Positions 29,027-39,143 are shown, counted from the stretch's first letter. The stretch is 64,000 bases of DNA from Thiomargarita sp. (GCA_020721005.1 DYNP01000006.1:1-64000), one strand, 5' to 3'. Notes: generated by a model not told the origin, from the sequence alone. Translations and numbers: made by a program.

Positions 29027-32000
29027 ACCTGTTCAACTTTCGCCTCACCATTGCCTCTAAACTAATTTTACTGTCTACCTTCTTCGTCACGATCATGCTG
29101 ATCATGGGAAGTTACAGTCTCTACAGAAGTGCCACGGTTTTTCAATCGGTGACCGAAGTGTATGAGACTGCCAGCCTGATTGAAGAAGTCACTTCTGAAA
29201 TAGAACGTCCCATGAATGAACTACGTATGGTCTCTCTTTTAATGGTGATCATTCCAAATCAACAATCGCGAGAAAAGTTTAACCAGGAACGCTTAAATTT
29301 GATGGAAGACCTCGATCAGAAATTGTTGAAATGGGAGAAAAAAACCCAATTCGATCAAGAAAGGCAACGAACCACCTTCAAAAACATTCTAATTGCTTGG
29401 CAACAATACAAACTACTTTCTAATCTTACGACTGAGTCCATTCTGAAAGGTCACCAAGAATCTGCTCTGATCAATATCACTGGGGCTGGAACACAACAAT
29501 TTGAAGTCTTGCATGACCAATATCAAAAATGGTTAAAACATAAAGTTGAAATCACAAAATCAATATTTGATCAAGCCAATTACAACTATCAAAAACAAAA
29601 TCAATTGACTGTGGCTTTTGTTATTCTGATGATTTTTCTAGTTATTTTAATCAACCTGACCTTGCTCAAACGCCTCAGTCAACCCCTACGAACCGTCACT
29701 AACCAACTGCAATTTTTGGCTCAAGGTCAACTGGTCACGGTGGGACTTCCTTATTTGGGGAATGACGAAATTACTGAAATCATTCATTCCATGCAACAAC
29801 TCAAAGACACCATGCACAACATGATCAGTCAAGCCAATTTGATTGCTGCTGGGAATTTGTCAAATATCAAAATTACCCTCTCATCTACAGAAGACCAACT
29901 GGGACAAGCACTGTTAGACATGATTGACACCTTGCAACGTGTGATTCAACAAGCCAATGCCATTGCAGCTGGGGATTATAGCTACGAAATTGAATTGCGC
30001 TCTGAACACGACCAACTGGGATCCGCTTTAAGGAAAATGACTGAAGCATTGCGTTTAGCCATTGCTGAGAATGTTAAACAAGACTGGCTAAAAACCGGTT
30101 TGGCCCAACTGAATGATCAACTGCGAGGGGAACAAGACGTCTTGATTTTAGCCAAAAATACCATTGACTTTTTAACCACTTACCTCGATATGGAAGTGGG
30201 ACTGCTCTACCTATTAAAAGAAGAAATTGAGGGAATTTATTTACAAAAAGTAGCCAGCTATGCTTATACTGATTCCAATCAATCAATTGCCAAATTCAAG
30301 ATTGGAGAGGGACTGATTGGACAAGCCGCCTTAGAAAAACGCCTTCTGATATGCAATCATACCCATGAAGAATACACTTACATCATGCGCTCCGGACTTT
30401 CCAAAGCTGTGCCGCGTCAAGTACTGATTGTGCCCTTTCTTTATGAAGATAAAGTCTTGGGAGTTATTGAATTGGGCAGTTTTAACCCCTTGAATGATCT
30501 GCAAAAAGAATTTTTACAACAAGCCATGTCCAACATTGGGATCAGCATGAACAGTGCGGAATCGAGGGGACGCATGGAATTGCTATTACAACAAACTCAA
30601 CAGCAAGCCCGAGTCCTAGAAGAGCAACAAGAAACTTTGCAAACCACCAATGAGGAATTGCAAACCCAATCTGAAGAATTGCAAACTCAGCAAGAAGAAT
30701 TGCGTCATGCCAACGATGAATTGGAGGAACGAACTCGGGAATTGGAGCGTCAAAAAAATGCCATTCGGGAAAAAAATGATGCCTTAGAACAAGTTAAACA
30801 AGTCATTGAAGCCAAAGCCAAAGAATTGGAAATTGCCAGTCGTTATAAATCAGAATTCTTGGCCAACATGTCCCATGAATTGCGGACTCCCTTGAACAGT
30901 TTACTTATTCTCGCCCAATTACTGTTGGAAAATAAGGATGAGAATTTGACTGAAAAACAACTGATTCATCTCAAAACCATTCACAGCGCCGGGGGCGATC
31001 TGCTGACCCTGATCAATGAAGTTTTGGATTTATCAAAAATAGAAGCGGGACATATTGAGATTTGCAAGGAAGAAGTGGAGGTAAGCAATTTAGTAGAAGC
31101 GATCAGAGAAAAATTCCAGGCAATTGCAGACAATAAAAATGTAATCTTTCAAATTGACCTGACCCCACAATTACCTCCCGTTTTATACACGGATGGCCAA
31201 CGTTTAAAGCAAATTATCAATAACTTATTGTCCAATGCCTTTAAATTTACCCACACTGGCTCAGTCAATTTATCGTTAAATTATCGGAATGCCAACCAAC
31301 TCGATGCCAACCTCTTGAGAAAATTACCCAATCAACAGGGCAATTTTTTAATCATTGCAGTAACAGATACTGGTATTGGTATTCCCAAAGACAAACAACA
31401 ACTGATTTTTGAAGCCTTTCAACAAGCTGAAGGTACCACCAATCGGCGTTATGGAGGCACCGGTTTAGGCCTTTCCATTTCTCGACAACTGGCTCGTTTA
31501 CTGGGTGGAGATATTCTCCTTGACAGTCAAGAAAAACAAGGCAGCACCTTCACCACTTACCTTCGCATAGATACCAGACCTGCAGGTACGGTAACTGCCA
31601 GTCCCAACACTTCTGCAAATGTACCAGTTTCTTCCCATCCGGTATCTTTTAACTTGGAACCAACCACTCCTTTCAATTCTAAAATTGCCGAAAAATCAAC
31701 CACTTTAAGTCAGTTCCCAGATGATCGGCACAATTTGCAACCTCAAGATAAAGTGTTATTGATTGTAGAAGATGATCTGCGTTTTTTACAAACCTTGGTA
31801 GATTTGGCTCAAGAAAGAAACTTTAAATGTATTGTGGCTCAAGATGGGAATACTGGTTTACAACTGGTGGCAGAATACAAGCCTGATGCCTTAATTTTAG
31901 ATATTGGGTTACCCTTAGTTGATGGATGGACTGTCATGCAAAAATTGAAAGATGACCCAGAGACTCGGCATATTCCAGTCCATTTTATTTCTGCCTTCGA

Positions 32001-32919
32001 TCAAGACCAGGATGCGCGAAAAATGGGCGCCATTGGTTGTTTATTAAAACCGGTGGGAATTGCCGAATTGAGCGCTGCTTTTAAGAAAATCACTCATTTT
32101 ATTGTTTCTCCCCTACGTAACTTATTGATTATGGTAGATAATCCAGTGCGTCGCCAAGAAATTCTAGAATTATTAGAAAACAAGGAAGTTAAAATCACCT
32201 TTGTCACCACCGAAAAGGAATTGTTGGATGTCTTGAGAACTGGGGAACTGGATTGTGCAGTTTTGGATTTGGAATGTGCTCAAAATATGGTTTTAAATGC
32301 ACTTCGGCAAGTTTGTCATGAGGAAAAACTTACCAAAACTCCCATGATTCTGTATTCTGATCGGGAATTAACTGAGCTGGAAATGGAATTGTTGCATGAA
32401 TGTGAAAAAAATCTGCCTATCAAATCTGTACGTTCAGCAGCTCGTTTGCTAGATGAGGCCACTTTATTTTTACATCAAGTGGAAGCCAAATTGCCGAAGG
32501 AGAAGCAGAAAATTCTACAGCAAGTGCATGATAAAAGTGCTATTTTGACCGATAAGAAAGTGTTGTTGGTAGATGATGATGTTCGCAACACATTTGCTTT
32601 AATGACTGTTTTAGACGGAAAAAATATGAAGGTAACAGTGGCTAACCATGGTAAGGAAGCCCTGATTTTGTTGGAAGATAATCCTGATATTGATATTGTG
32701 CTCATGGACATCATGATGCCAGAAATGGATGGTTATGAGACCATGCGGAAAATTCGGTCTCAACCTCGTTTTCGAAATTTGCCCATCATTGCCTTGACTG
32801 CCAAAGCCATGAAGGGCGATAAGGCAAAATGTATTGAAGCTGGCGCCAGTGATTATTTGCCCAAACCAGTGGATATTGACAAATTGGTTTCTTTGATGCG
32901 AGTATGGCTATATCGTTGA
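29023..32919 (+). CDS. Hybrid histidine kinase: HAMP array, GAF, HisKA, HATPase, three REC
   Basis: The 1298-residue protein has a helix at about 15-37, an alpha-helical periplasmic domain of about 155 residues, a helix near 195-216, then HAMP-like units in tandem (QANLIAAGN..., QANAIAAGDYSYEI). A GAF domain (about 370-510) and a coiled coil with EELQTQ repeats (about 515-605) lead to the His box [18 protein letters not shown], the ATPase domain (GIGIPKD, GLGLSISRQLA) and three receivers. Receivers 1 (LILDIGLPLVDG) and 3 (LMDIMMPEMDG) are complete. Receiver 2 has lost its acidic pair (MVDNPV) but keeps an Asp (VLDLECA) and a Lys. The start overlaps the binding-protein stop, so the two are translationally coupled. 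It has no DNA-binding output. Confidence 0.93.
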   Translation: MNLFNFRLTIASKLILLSTFFVTIMLIMGSYSLYRSATVFQSVTEVYETASLIEEVTSEIERPMNELRMVSLLMVIIPNQQSREKFNQERLNLMEDLDQKLLKWEKKTQFDQERQRTTFKNILIAWQQYKLLSNLTTESILKGHQESALINITGAGTQQFEVLHDQYQKWLKHKVEITKSIFDQANYNYQKQNQLTVAFVILMIFLVILINLTLLKRLSQPLRTVTNQLQFLAQGQLVTVGLPYLGNDEITEIIHSMQQLKDTMHNMISQANLIAAGNLSNIKITLSSTEDQLGQALLDMIDTLQRVIQQANAIAAGDYSYEIELRSEHDQLGSALRKMTEALRLAIAENVKQDWLKTGLAQLNDQLRGEQDVLILAKNTIDFLTTYLDMEVGLLYLLKEEIEGIYLQKVASYAYTDSNQSIAKFKIGEGLIGQAALEKRLLICNHTHEEYTYIMRSGLSKAVPRQVLIVPFLYEDKVLGVIELGSFNPLNDLQKEFLQQAMSNIGISMNSAESRGRMELLLQQTQQQARVLEEQQETLQTTNEELQTQSEELQTQQEELRHANDELEERTRELERQKNAIREKNDALEQVKQVIEAKAKELEIASRYKSEFLANMSHELRTPLNSLLILAQLLLENKDENLTEKQLIHLKTIHSAGGDLLTLINEVLDLSKIEAGHIEICKEEVEVSNLVEAIREKFQAIADNKNVIFQIDLTPQLPPVLYTDGQRLKQIINNLLSNAFKFTHTGSVNLSLNYRNANQLDANLLRKLPNQQGNFLIIAVTDTGIGIPKDKQQLIFEAFQQAEGTTNRRYGGTGLGLSISRQLARLLGGDILLDSQEKQGSTFTTYLRIDTRPAGTVTASPNTSANVPVSSHPVSFNLEPTTPFNSKIAEKSTTLSQFPDDRHNLQPQDKVLLIVEDDLRFLQTLVDLAQERNFKCIVAQDGNTGLQLVAEYKPDALILDIGLPLVDGWTVMQKLKDDPETRHIPVHFISAFDQDQDARKMGAIGCLLKPVGIAELSAAFKKITHFIVSPLRNLLIMVDNPVRRQEILELLENKEVKITFVTTEKELLDVLRTGELDCAVLDLECAQNMVLNALRQVCHEEKLTKTPMILYSDRELTELEMELLHECEKNLPIKSVRSAARLLDEATLFLHQVEAKLPKEKQKILQQVHDKSAILTDKKVLLVDDDVRNTFALMTVLDGKNMKVTVANHGKEALILLEDNPDIDIVLMDIMMPEMDGYETMRKIRSQPRFRNLPIIALTAKAMKGDKAKCIEAGASDYLPKPVDIDKLVSLMRVWLYR

Positions 32920-32944
32920 TTGGATTGAAGAATATGATGAGCAA

Positions 32945-34021
32945 TTATCTATTGGGACCGCTGGGAAAATGATGGCTGGTATGATTGACGATTTTGACAA
33001 TCAGCAGCATGACTGGGACTTCAACTAATACTCCTACTACGGTAGCCAAAGCCGCTCCGGAATGGAGTCCAAATAGGCTGATGGCTACGGCGACTGCCAG
33101 TTCAAAAAAGTTGGAGGAGCCAATTAAGGCTACGGGTCCCGCAATTTCTATGGGCACTCGCCATTTGTAAGCCCATACATAGGCGAGTAAGGCGACTCCT
33201 AGACTTTGAATGATCAAGGGAATGCTGATGAGTACGATGATCATTGGGCGTTCTAAAATGGTTTGACCTTGAAAACCAAAGAGTAATATTACGGTCAGTA
33301 GGAGACCAAGCATGGTCCCAAGTTTTAAACGTTCAGTCACTTGGGCTACTTGTTTTTGACCTCCTTTTTGCAATAGGTAGAGACGAGACAGGTAACCAGC
33401 CACCAAGGGAATGACCACATACAGGGCAACTGAGAGCAATAGGGTTGTCCAAGGTACTGGGACTTCAGTAATGCCCATCAGTAAGGCTACTATGGGGGCA
33501 TAGGCAAAGATCATCACTAGATCATTGAGTGAGACTTGGACTAAAGTGTAGGTGGCATCACCACGGGTTAATTGACTCCAGACAAATACCATGGCGGTGC
33601 AGGGAGCAGAGCCGAGTAGAATCATGCCTGCAATGTACTCTTTAGCACTTTGGGGATCAACCCAGTCTCGAAATACAATTTCAAAGAATAACCAGCCTAA
33701 GAGGGCCATACTAAAAGGTTTGACTAACCAGTTGGTTACAGAGGTGATGATTAAACCTTTGGGTCGTTCCCCAATGTGTTTCAGGGAGTTAAAGTCAACA
33801 TTGATCATCATGGGATAAATCATGATCCAAATCAATATTGCCACCACGAGATTGATGTGAGCAATTTCCAATTGGCTGATGAAAGCAAACAGTTGGGGAA
33901 GCCAATTCCCCAAGAAAATTCCTACCAGGATACATAAGAATACCCACAGCGTAAGGTAGCGTCCAAAAGTGCCCAAAGGGTCAGTGGAAGGGGAAGTGAC
34001 GATTTGACATTGAACAGTCAT
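32945..34021 (-). CDS. ACR3 family arsenite efflux permease
   Basis: This 358-residue protein with ten predicted helices matches ACR3: IYPMMINVDFNSL, TSVTNWLVKPFSMALL, and GSAPCTAMVFVWSQL with the cysteine needed for arsenite transport. It exports As(III) by proton antiport. No arsR, arsC or arsH is adjacent, so it stands alone; the M23 peptidase gene lies 19 bases upstream on the same strand, so the pair might share a transcript. It converges with the hybrid kinase, with only 25 bases between the stop codons. Confidence 0.92.
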   Translation of the reverse strand: MTVQCQIVTSPSTDPLGTFGRYLTLWVFLCILVGIFLGNWLPQLFAFISQLEIAHINLVVAILIWIMIYPMMINVDFNSLKHIGERPKGLIITSVTNWLVKPFSMALLGWLFFEIVFRDWVDPQSAKEYIAGMILLGSAPCTAMVFVWSQLTRGDATYTLVQVSLNDLVMIFAYAPIVALLMGITEVPVPWTTLLLSVALYVVIPLVAGYLSRLYLLQKGGQKQVAQVTERLKLGTMLGLLLTVILLFGFQGQTILERPMIIVLISIPLIIQSLGVALLAYVWAYKWRVPIEIAGPVALIGSSNFFELAVAVAISLFGLHSGAALATVVGVLVEVPVMLLIVKIVNHTSHHFPSGPNR

Positions 34022-34039
34022 AACAGGGTCTCCTAAAAG

Positions 34040-35515
34040 TTATCGATGAGTTTGTTGGGTTAATTGCAGGGATTTGCTCAGACTTAACTGTTCCAATTGA
34101 CGAATTAGGGGAGCTGTTTGCTGGACGAAATCATCTTGATAAGTGGGAATGATGGGCATGGAAATGGGCAAATTGGCTTGTTGAGGGTCTTGTTGAATGC
34201 CATCCAGGTAGAATTCATAGTGCAAATGGGGGGCGGTGGCCAATCCAGTTTTACCCACATAACCAATGAGTTGCTCTTGAAATACAAATTGTCTTTCTTG
34301 CAGTCCCAAAGCATAACGGGAGAGATGAGCATACAGAGTGCGGTAGTGTTCTCCATGTTCCAAAATAATAGTTTTCCCATAACCAGCCTTGGTCCCTATG
34401 AAAGTCACAGTGCCACTGCCCGCAGCAGTTACTGGAGTGCCAATGGGTGCGGCAAAGTCAATACCAGTATGCAAACGCATTTTGTGGAGAATGGGGTGGT
34501 GTCGCACTCCGAAATGCGAGCTGATCTTGGTAAAATCCACTGGAGTGGTTAAAAAAGTTTTGCGCAAACTGTTCCCTTCTGGTGTGTAATAATCACTTTC
34601 GCCAATTGGATTGGTGTAGCGGACTGCTCGATACACTTGTCCTTGATGAACATATTCGGCAGCGAGAATTTCCCCTTCCTGTTTTCCCCCTTCAAACCAA
34701 GGTTGTTCATAGACAAAGCCAAAGGAATCTCCAGCAGAATTGTCTAAACTCATCAGGTCAAGTTGCCAGCGGAACAGTTTGATCAAACGGGCCATTAAGT
34801 CATCAGAAATGCCTTTTTGGCGAGAAGTTGTCCATAATGACTGTTTGATGGGGTGATAGACGGTTTTTAATTGTACATCTCTGGTCCTCATTTTTCCAAG
34901 GAATTCAGAACCTTGAGCCTGAAGATACAATTCTTTTTGCGGGGTTAGAGTTAAGATTAATTGTTTAATTTTTCCCAGCCCATCATGCTCAAAATACAAT
35001 TCTTGCCCAAAATGCAGTGAATAAAGTGCCGGTTGATCACTGGCCAAAGTCAAGAGTGTTGACAGTTGAGCCTGATCTAAGGTGTAACGTTTGAAAATGC
35101 TGTCCCAATCTTCCCCAGCTTGGATGTTTAGACGTATCCAAGGTGAAGTTAATGGCGAGGTCAATGGGAATTGGGTTAAGGTGGGTTGTGCTCTGAGGCT
35201 ATATTCCTGCTTCAAAGGGTTTAATAAATTGTCTAAAGGGTCATAAAAGGCACTGGAATTTAACCACCACAGGAACGGCAGGATGAGCCCACTCCACAGA
35301 GATATTTTTTTAATTGTTTGAATTTGCTTAACTTTTTTTGCTCGATACCATCTTTGCCAACCTTGATCTTCTTTAGCAATAGGGGTTAATTCTGTAGAGT
35401 TCAAGCGGGGAATGGGAAGGGATCGAGGCTGATGTTTTATTTTCGGCCAATGTAGGAGTTTGGCAGGGGCAGTTCGTTTAACTGGTTTTCTGCGAGTGGC
35501 TTGAGGATAACTCAT
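34040..35515 (-). CDS. MepM-type M23 murein endopeptidase, membrane-anchored
   Basis: The 491-residue protein has a basic cytoplasmic N-terminus of about 70 residues, one membrane helix (about 71-89), a LysM/OapA-like region (about 110-190), and a C-terminal peptidase M23 domain with the zinc ligands HTGIDFAAP and HLHYEF. Enzymes of this group cut peptidoglycan cross-links and allow wall growth. The unusually long N-terminal cytoplasmic tail (rich in Lys, Arg and Pro) is a difference from E. coli MepM. The 3' neighbour is ACR3, unrelated in function. Confidence 0.9.
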   Translation of the reverse strand: MSYPQATRRKPVKRTAPAKLLHWPKIKHQPRSLPIPRLNSTELTPIAKEDQGWQRWYRAKKVKQIQTIKKISLWSGLILPFLWWLNSSAFYDPLDNLLNPLKQEYSLRAQPTLTQFPLTSPLTSPWIRLNIQAGEDWDSIFKRYTLDQAQLSTLLTLASDQPALYSLHFGQELYFEHDGLGKIKQLILTLTPQKELYLQAQGSEFLGKMRTRDVQLKTVYHPIKQSLWTTSRQKGISDDLMARLIKLFRWQLDLMSLDNSAGDSFGFVYEQPWFEGGKQEGEILAAEYVHQGQVYRAVRYTNPIGESDYYTPEGNSLRKTFLTTPVDFTKISSHFGVRHHPILHKMRLHTGIDFAAPIGTPVTAAGSGTVTFIGTKAGYGKTIILEHGEHYRTLYAHLSRYALGLQERQFVFQEQLIGYVGKTGLATAPHLHYEFYLDGIQQDPQQANLPISMPIIPTYQDDFVQQTAPLIRQLEQLSLSKSLQLTQQTHR

Positions 35516-35595
35516 ATCAGTGGATAACTCTGAGTGGGAATGAATAGGTTAAAAGGGGTAAGTGATTTATAAGAGTGCATGTACAGGGTTTCCAA

Positions 35596-36192
35596 TCAAG
35601 AGGGGGAATCTAAAATAAATTGAGGTTGTTCAATGATATGGAATTCTAGTAAAGCATTCATCATAGCTAATTTGGGACTGTTCAGCAAGTCATTCATGGT
35701 AATGTTCCCGGTAACCAGTTGCTGTTGGGCTAACAAACGTTCTCGCACGGTGCCCCTGAGCAGTGGTTTTTCCGGAGTAATCCATTGATTGTTAAGCCAA
35801 ATGGCAAGATTGGCTATTGTGATATCAGTGGCTAAATTGTGTTTAAAAATAATTATTTCATCAGCCAGGCCTCGGCGTTCATACAAACGATTGAGAGCAG
35901 TGCGATCTTGATATTTATAGGGATAGTGCACGCTGGAATCTTCAATGATTTTAAAACAGTGGTAATGAGGAACCTGATAGGGAATGTAGGTTACGGATTG
36001 AATATTTTGGTCATAAATTACCCGTGCCCGATAAGTTCCTGATTGAGGAGCATGGGTGAGTGCTGCTTGTAAATCCAAGGGAATTGATTGATTGAACAGT
36101 TGGCGACGCGTGGCATTGAGCCGGGCAGTGTGCCAATCTAAAGTTTTGGGGTGTCCATCTTGAATTTTAATGGTTTCTAAGAGTAAAGGCAT
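35596..36192 (-). CDS. Class IV aminotransferase, aminodeoxychorismate lyase-like
   Basis: The 198-residue protein is shorter than typical branched-chain enzymes but fits the PabC-like type that pairs with PabB. The PLP lysine is likely in PYKYQDRTALNRL; the region DEIIIFKHNLATDITIANLAIW corresponds to the E-SN-F cofactor loop, and LLRGTVRERLL is typical. The ATG at 36192 lies 20 bases after the pabB stop; a TTG at 36237 would overlap pabB by 26 bases and is less likely. Together the pair would make p-aminobenzoate for folate. Confidence 0.84.
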   Translation of the reverse strand: MPLLLETIKIQDGHPKTLDWHTARLNATRRQLFNQSIPLDLQAALTHAPQSGTYRARVIYDQNIQSVTYIPYQVPHYHCFKIIEDSSVHYPYKYQDRTALNRLYERRGLADEIIIFKHNLATDITIANLAIWLNNQWITPEKPLLRGTVRERLLAQQQLVTGNITMNDLLNSPKLAMMNALLEFHIIEQPQFILDSPS

Positions 36193-36211
36193 GAGAATGA
36201 AGTTGGTAAGA

Positions 36212-37183
36212 TTACAGGGGAATGTAAATTTTGTCAATTAATTCTTGATATTCTTGTTCCAAATCACTGTCAATAGTGATTCCCCCTCCACTTTTGTAAA
36301 AAAAGCGAGAATTTTGGCGTTCAATAAAGCGGATCATGACAGCGCTGTCTACATTTTTTCCATCAAAATAGCCGAAAATGCCAGTAAAAAATCCCCGATC
36401 ATAGTTTTCAATTTGTTTGATTAGGGTAACTGTATGATGTTTGGGAGTGCCAGAGATGGAGCCAGCAGGTAAAAGGGTCCACAGTAAATCGCCGATATTG
36501 GCTTGCCAGCCTGGGGGGAGAATGCCAGTGATTTCGGAACTGGTTTGTAACAGTTGGCGAGGTCCAGCCCAAATTGTGTCCAGATATCTGAATCGTTTGA
36601 GTTGAACTTGTTTGGCGACGCTGGCTAGATCGTTTCTAAGCAGGTCAACAATCATAACATGCTCTGCCAATTCTTTGGGATTGTGCAACAGTTGGGCAGC
36701 GGCATGTGGCAAATTGGCTTCTAGAGTACCTTTCATGGGAAAGGTTTTAATCACATTGTCAACGATTTGGATGAATCTTTCTGGGGAAAATGTGATAAAA
36801 TGGTTCCGATAATACAGTTTAAATTTGGCGCGACTGTGATAAAATACAGTTAATAAATCAGTATTTAGGCTGATTTCGGTGGGAAAAGTAAGATTGAATA
36901 AATAAGTGTTACCTTGGCGCATTTCTTGGATAACCCGATCAAAGGCTTGAGCGTACTGGCTAAGTGCAATGGGACTCAAAGCGGTCAATGGATAAGCATT
37001 CAATGGTTGTATTGACTTGGGAAAGGTGAAGTTACTGAAACTTTCCAAGGCAAATAGAATGTGCTCATCAAGTTCGCTCAGAGGTTTAAAATAACCTTGA
37101 TCAGTTGCAAAATTGATAATGAAGAGAAATGGAATTTTTTCGGAACCCCATTGATTTAACAGTTGTTGAGGTAAGTTGGGCAT
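36212..37183 (-). CDS. pabB: Aminodeoxychorismate synthase component I
   Basis: This 323-residue protein is a chorismate-binding enzyme: MKGTLEANLPHA, ELAEHVMIVDLLRNDL, GPRQLLQTSSEITG, LLPAGSISGTPK and GGGITIDSDLEQEYQE. It adds ammonia from PabA to chorismate, giving aminodeoxychorismate. It lacks the first 120 or so residues of full-length PabB, the usual form for the short PabB that pairs with a PabC-like partner. pabA is not adjacent. Confidence 0.92.
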   Translation of the reverse strand: MPNLPQQLLNQWGSEKIPFLFIINFATDQGYFKPLSELDEHILFALESFSNFTFPKSIQPLNAYPLTALSPIALSQYAQAFDRVIQEMRQGNTYLFNLTFPTEISLNTDLLTVFYHSRAKFKLYYRNHFITFSPERFIQIVDNVIKTFPMKGTLEANLPHAAAQLLHNPKELAEHVMIVDLLRNDLASVAKQVQLKRFRYLDTIWAGPRQLLQTSSEITGILPPGWQANIGDLLWTLLPAGSISGTPKHHTVTLIKQIENYDRGFFTGIFGYFDGKNVDSAVMIRFIERQNSRFFYKSGGGITIDSDLEQEYQELIDKIYIPL

Positions 37184-37324
37184 GATAAATTAGAAAAGGA
37201 ATCCGGTTATTGGCAATGCCCCCCACATTTTAATCTCTTTTTAAGGAAGTATAAATATTGAAACCGTTAAATGGTTATACAATTAATTTTCAATTGGCAA
37301 TCAGCAACAGATTAACAGGTGATT

Positions 37325-38248
37325 ATGGAAAATTCAAGTGCTCAAGAAAGTCGTAGCCCCTGGTTACAAGTCAGTTTGGATGTGGATAACTCATGGGTGG
37401 ATGTAGTATCAGAGGAACTCATGGTCATGGGCGCTTTATCCATTACTTTGCAAGATGCGGAAAATCAACCCGTGTATGAGCCCGCGCCCAATACCACCCC
37501 ATTGTGGAAAACTACACGAGTTATTGGCTTATTTGAAAGTGGCACTGATCAAGAAATTTTAGGGGTGTTAATTCAATCGGCTTTTGAACCTAACATTTTG
37601 AAAAATTGCCGATTTGAACCTTTGGCCGATCAGGAATGGACCCGGTTATGGATGACTGAATTTCAACCCATGCGTTTTGGAAAACGCTTGTGGATTTGTC
37701 CCAGTTGGTACACTGCTGACGACCTGGCGGGAACAGTGGTGCATTTAGATCCGGGACTGGCTTTTGGTACTGGAAATCATGCCACCACTGCCTTATGTTT
37801 AGAATGGTTAGATGGCATAGAGTGGGCTGGAAAAACAGCCCTTGACTATGGTTGTGGCTCTGGAATTTTAGCCATTGCAGCGCTTAAACTGGGGGCTCAA
37901 CACGCTTGGGGAGTTGATAATGATTCCCAAGCCTTGCTTGCCAGTCGGGACAATGCCGAATACAATCAAGTTGCTGCTGCGCTCACCTTATGTTTACCCG
38001 AACAACTGCCTGATCTTCAAGTGGATGTCGTGGTGGCCAACATTCTGGTCCTGCCCCTTATCAGTCTCGTCATTCCTTTGGCTCAACGTCTCAAACCCAC
38101 AGGCTCTCTGGCATTGTCTGGCATTTTGATGGAACAAGTTCCAGACATCAGGACCGCTTATCAACCCTATTTTACCCTGGCAAACCCGGTGGAACGGGAC
38201 GGTTGGGCTTGTATAATTGGCACCCGTAACCACTTGAATTGTCCGTAA
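37325..38248 (+). CDS. prmA: Ribosomal protein L11 methyltransferase
   Basis: This 307-residue enzyme has the PrmA substrate-recognition N-terminal domain and a SAM-binding domain with LAFGTGNHATT, DYGCGSGILAIAALKLGA and VVANILVLPL. It methylates L11 at several amino groups. The GTG at 37319 is two codons upstream of the ATG I chose; AGGTG just before it could serve either. It is divergent from pabB; the AT-rich 140-base gap between them must hold both promoters. Confidence 0.94.
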   Translation: MENSSAQESRSPWLQVSLDVDNSWVDVVSEELMVMGALSITLQDAENQPVYEPAPNTTPLWKTTRVIGLFESGTDQEILGVLIQSAFEPNILKNCRFEPLADQEWTRLWMTEFQPMRFGKRLWICPSWYTADDLAGTVVHLDPGLAFGTGNHATTALCLEWLDGIEWAGKTALDYGCGSGILAIAALKLGAQHAWGVDNDSQALLASRDNAEYNQVAAALTLCLPEQLPDLQVDVVVANILVLPLISLVIPLAQRLKPTGSLALSGILMEQVPDIRTAYQPYFTLANPVERDGWACIIGTRNHLNCP

Positions 38249-38318
38249 AATAAAGCGGAATCCTATTCTATTAAGAACTTCCAAACTTCTTTTTCAACCT
38301 AACTGTCAAAAATACTTT

Positions 38319-39143
38319 ATGTTACTAAAACAACCCTCTGTGTTACCTGGCTTTTCCCTGACCTTGGGATTTACCATTTTTTACCTATGTCTTATCGTGC
38401 TCATTCCCCTGTCCATGGTATTTTTAAAAACTGCCACCCTGACTTGGCCAGAATTCTGGCAAGCCATCGCCACCCCACGCGTTTTGGCCTCCTATCGTTT
38501 AACCTTTGTCACCGCATTTTTGGCTGCCCTGATCAATGTAATATTTGGGCTCCTAACTGCTTGGGTACTGGTGCGCTACCAATTCCCTGGCAAACGCATA
38601 GTCGATGCCCTCATCGACCTGCCCTTTGCCCTGCCCACCGCAGTCGCTGGCATTTCGCTGACCTTTTTATATGCTGGGAATGGCTGGATTGGGCAATACC
38701 TAGAACCATTGGGAATTAAAGTTGCCTTTACCCCTATCGGCATTATTGTCGCCCTCATGTTCATTGGATTGCCCTTTGTGGTGCGGACCGTGCAACCCGT
38801 GCTTCAAGAATTAGAAGTGGAAGTGGAAGAAGCTGCTGCCAGTCTTGGCGCCACACGTTGGCAAACTTTTACCTTAGTCATTCTGCCCACTCTCTGGCCA
38901 GCTCTGTTGACCGGCTTTGCCATGGCTTTTGCTCGAGGATTGGGAGAATATGGCTCGGTGGTCTTCATTGCTGGCAACATGCCCATGGTTTCCGAAATCA
39001 CTTCCTTGCTGATTATCACCAAGTTGGAGCAATACGATTACAAGGGCGCCACGGCCATTGCCAGTGTGATGCTCGTCACCTCTTTTATTTTATTGCTGAT
39101 TATCAACCTGTTACAATGGTGGAGCAATCGGCGCTATCGTTAA
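38319..39143 (+). CDS. cysT: Sulfate/thiosulfate ABC transporter permease CysT
   Basis: The 274-residue protein has six helices and the permease EAA loop (EEAAASLGATRWQTF...LP). LPGFSLTLGFTIFYLCLIVLIPLS and GEYGSVVFIAGNMP are characteristic of CysT (CysU). It would partner with CysW and CysA to import sulfate, thiosulfate or related oxyanions. Neither gene follows; the next gene is a Ser/Thr kinase. It could serve with subunits encoded elsewhere. Assignment to CysT rather than ModB rests on the length and the conserved N-terminal stretch. Confidence 0.9.
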   Translation: MLLKQPSVLPGFSLTLGFTIFYLCLIVLIPLSMVFLKTATLTWPEFWQAIATPRVLASYRLTFVTAFLAALINVIFGLLTAWVLVRYQFPGKRIVDALIDLPFALPTAVAGISLTFLYAGNGWIGQYLEPLGIKVAFTPIGIIVALMFIGLPFVVRTVQPVLQELEVEVEEAAASLGATRWQTFTLVILPTLWPALLTGFAMAFARGLGEYGSVVFIAGNMPMVSEITSLLIITKLEQYDYKGATAIASVMLVTSFILLLIINLLQWWSNRRYR

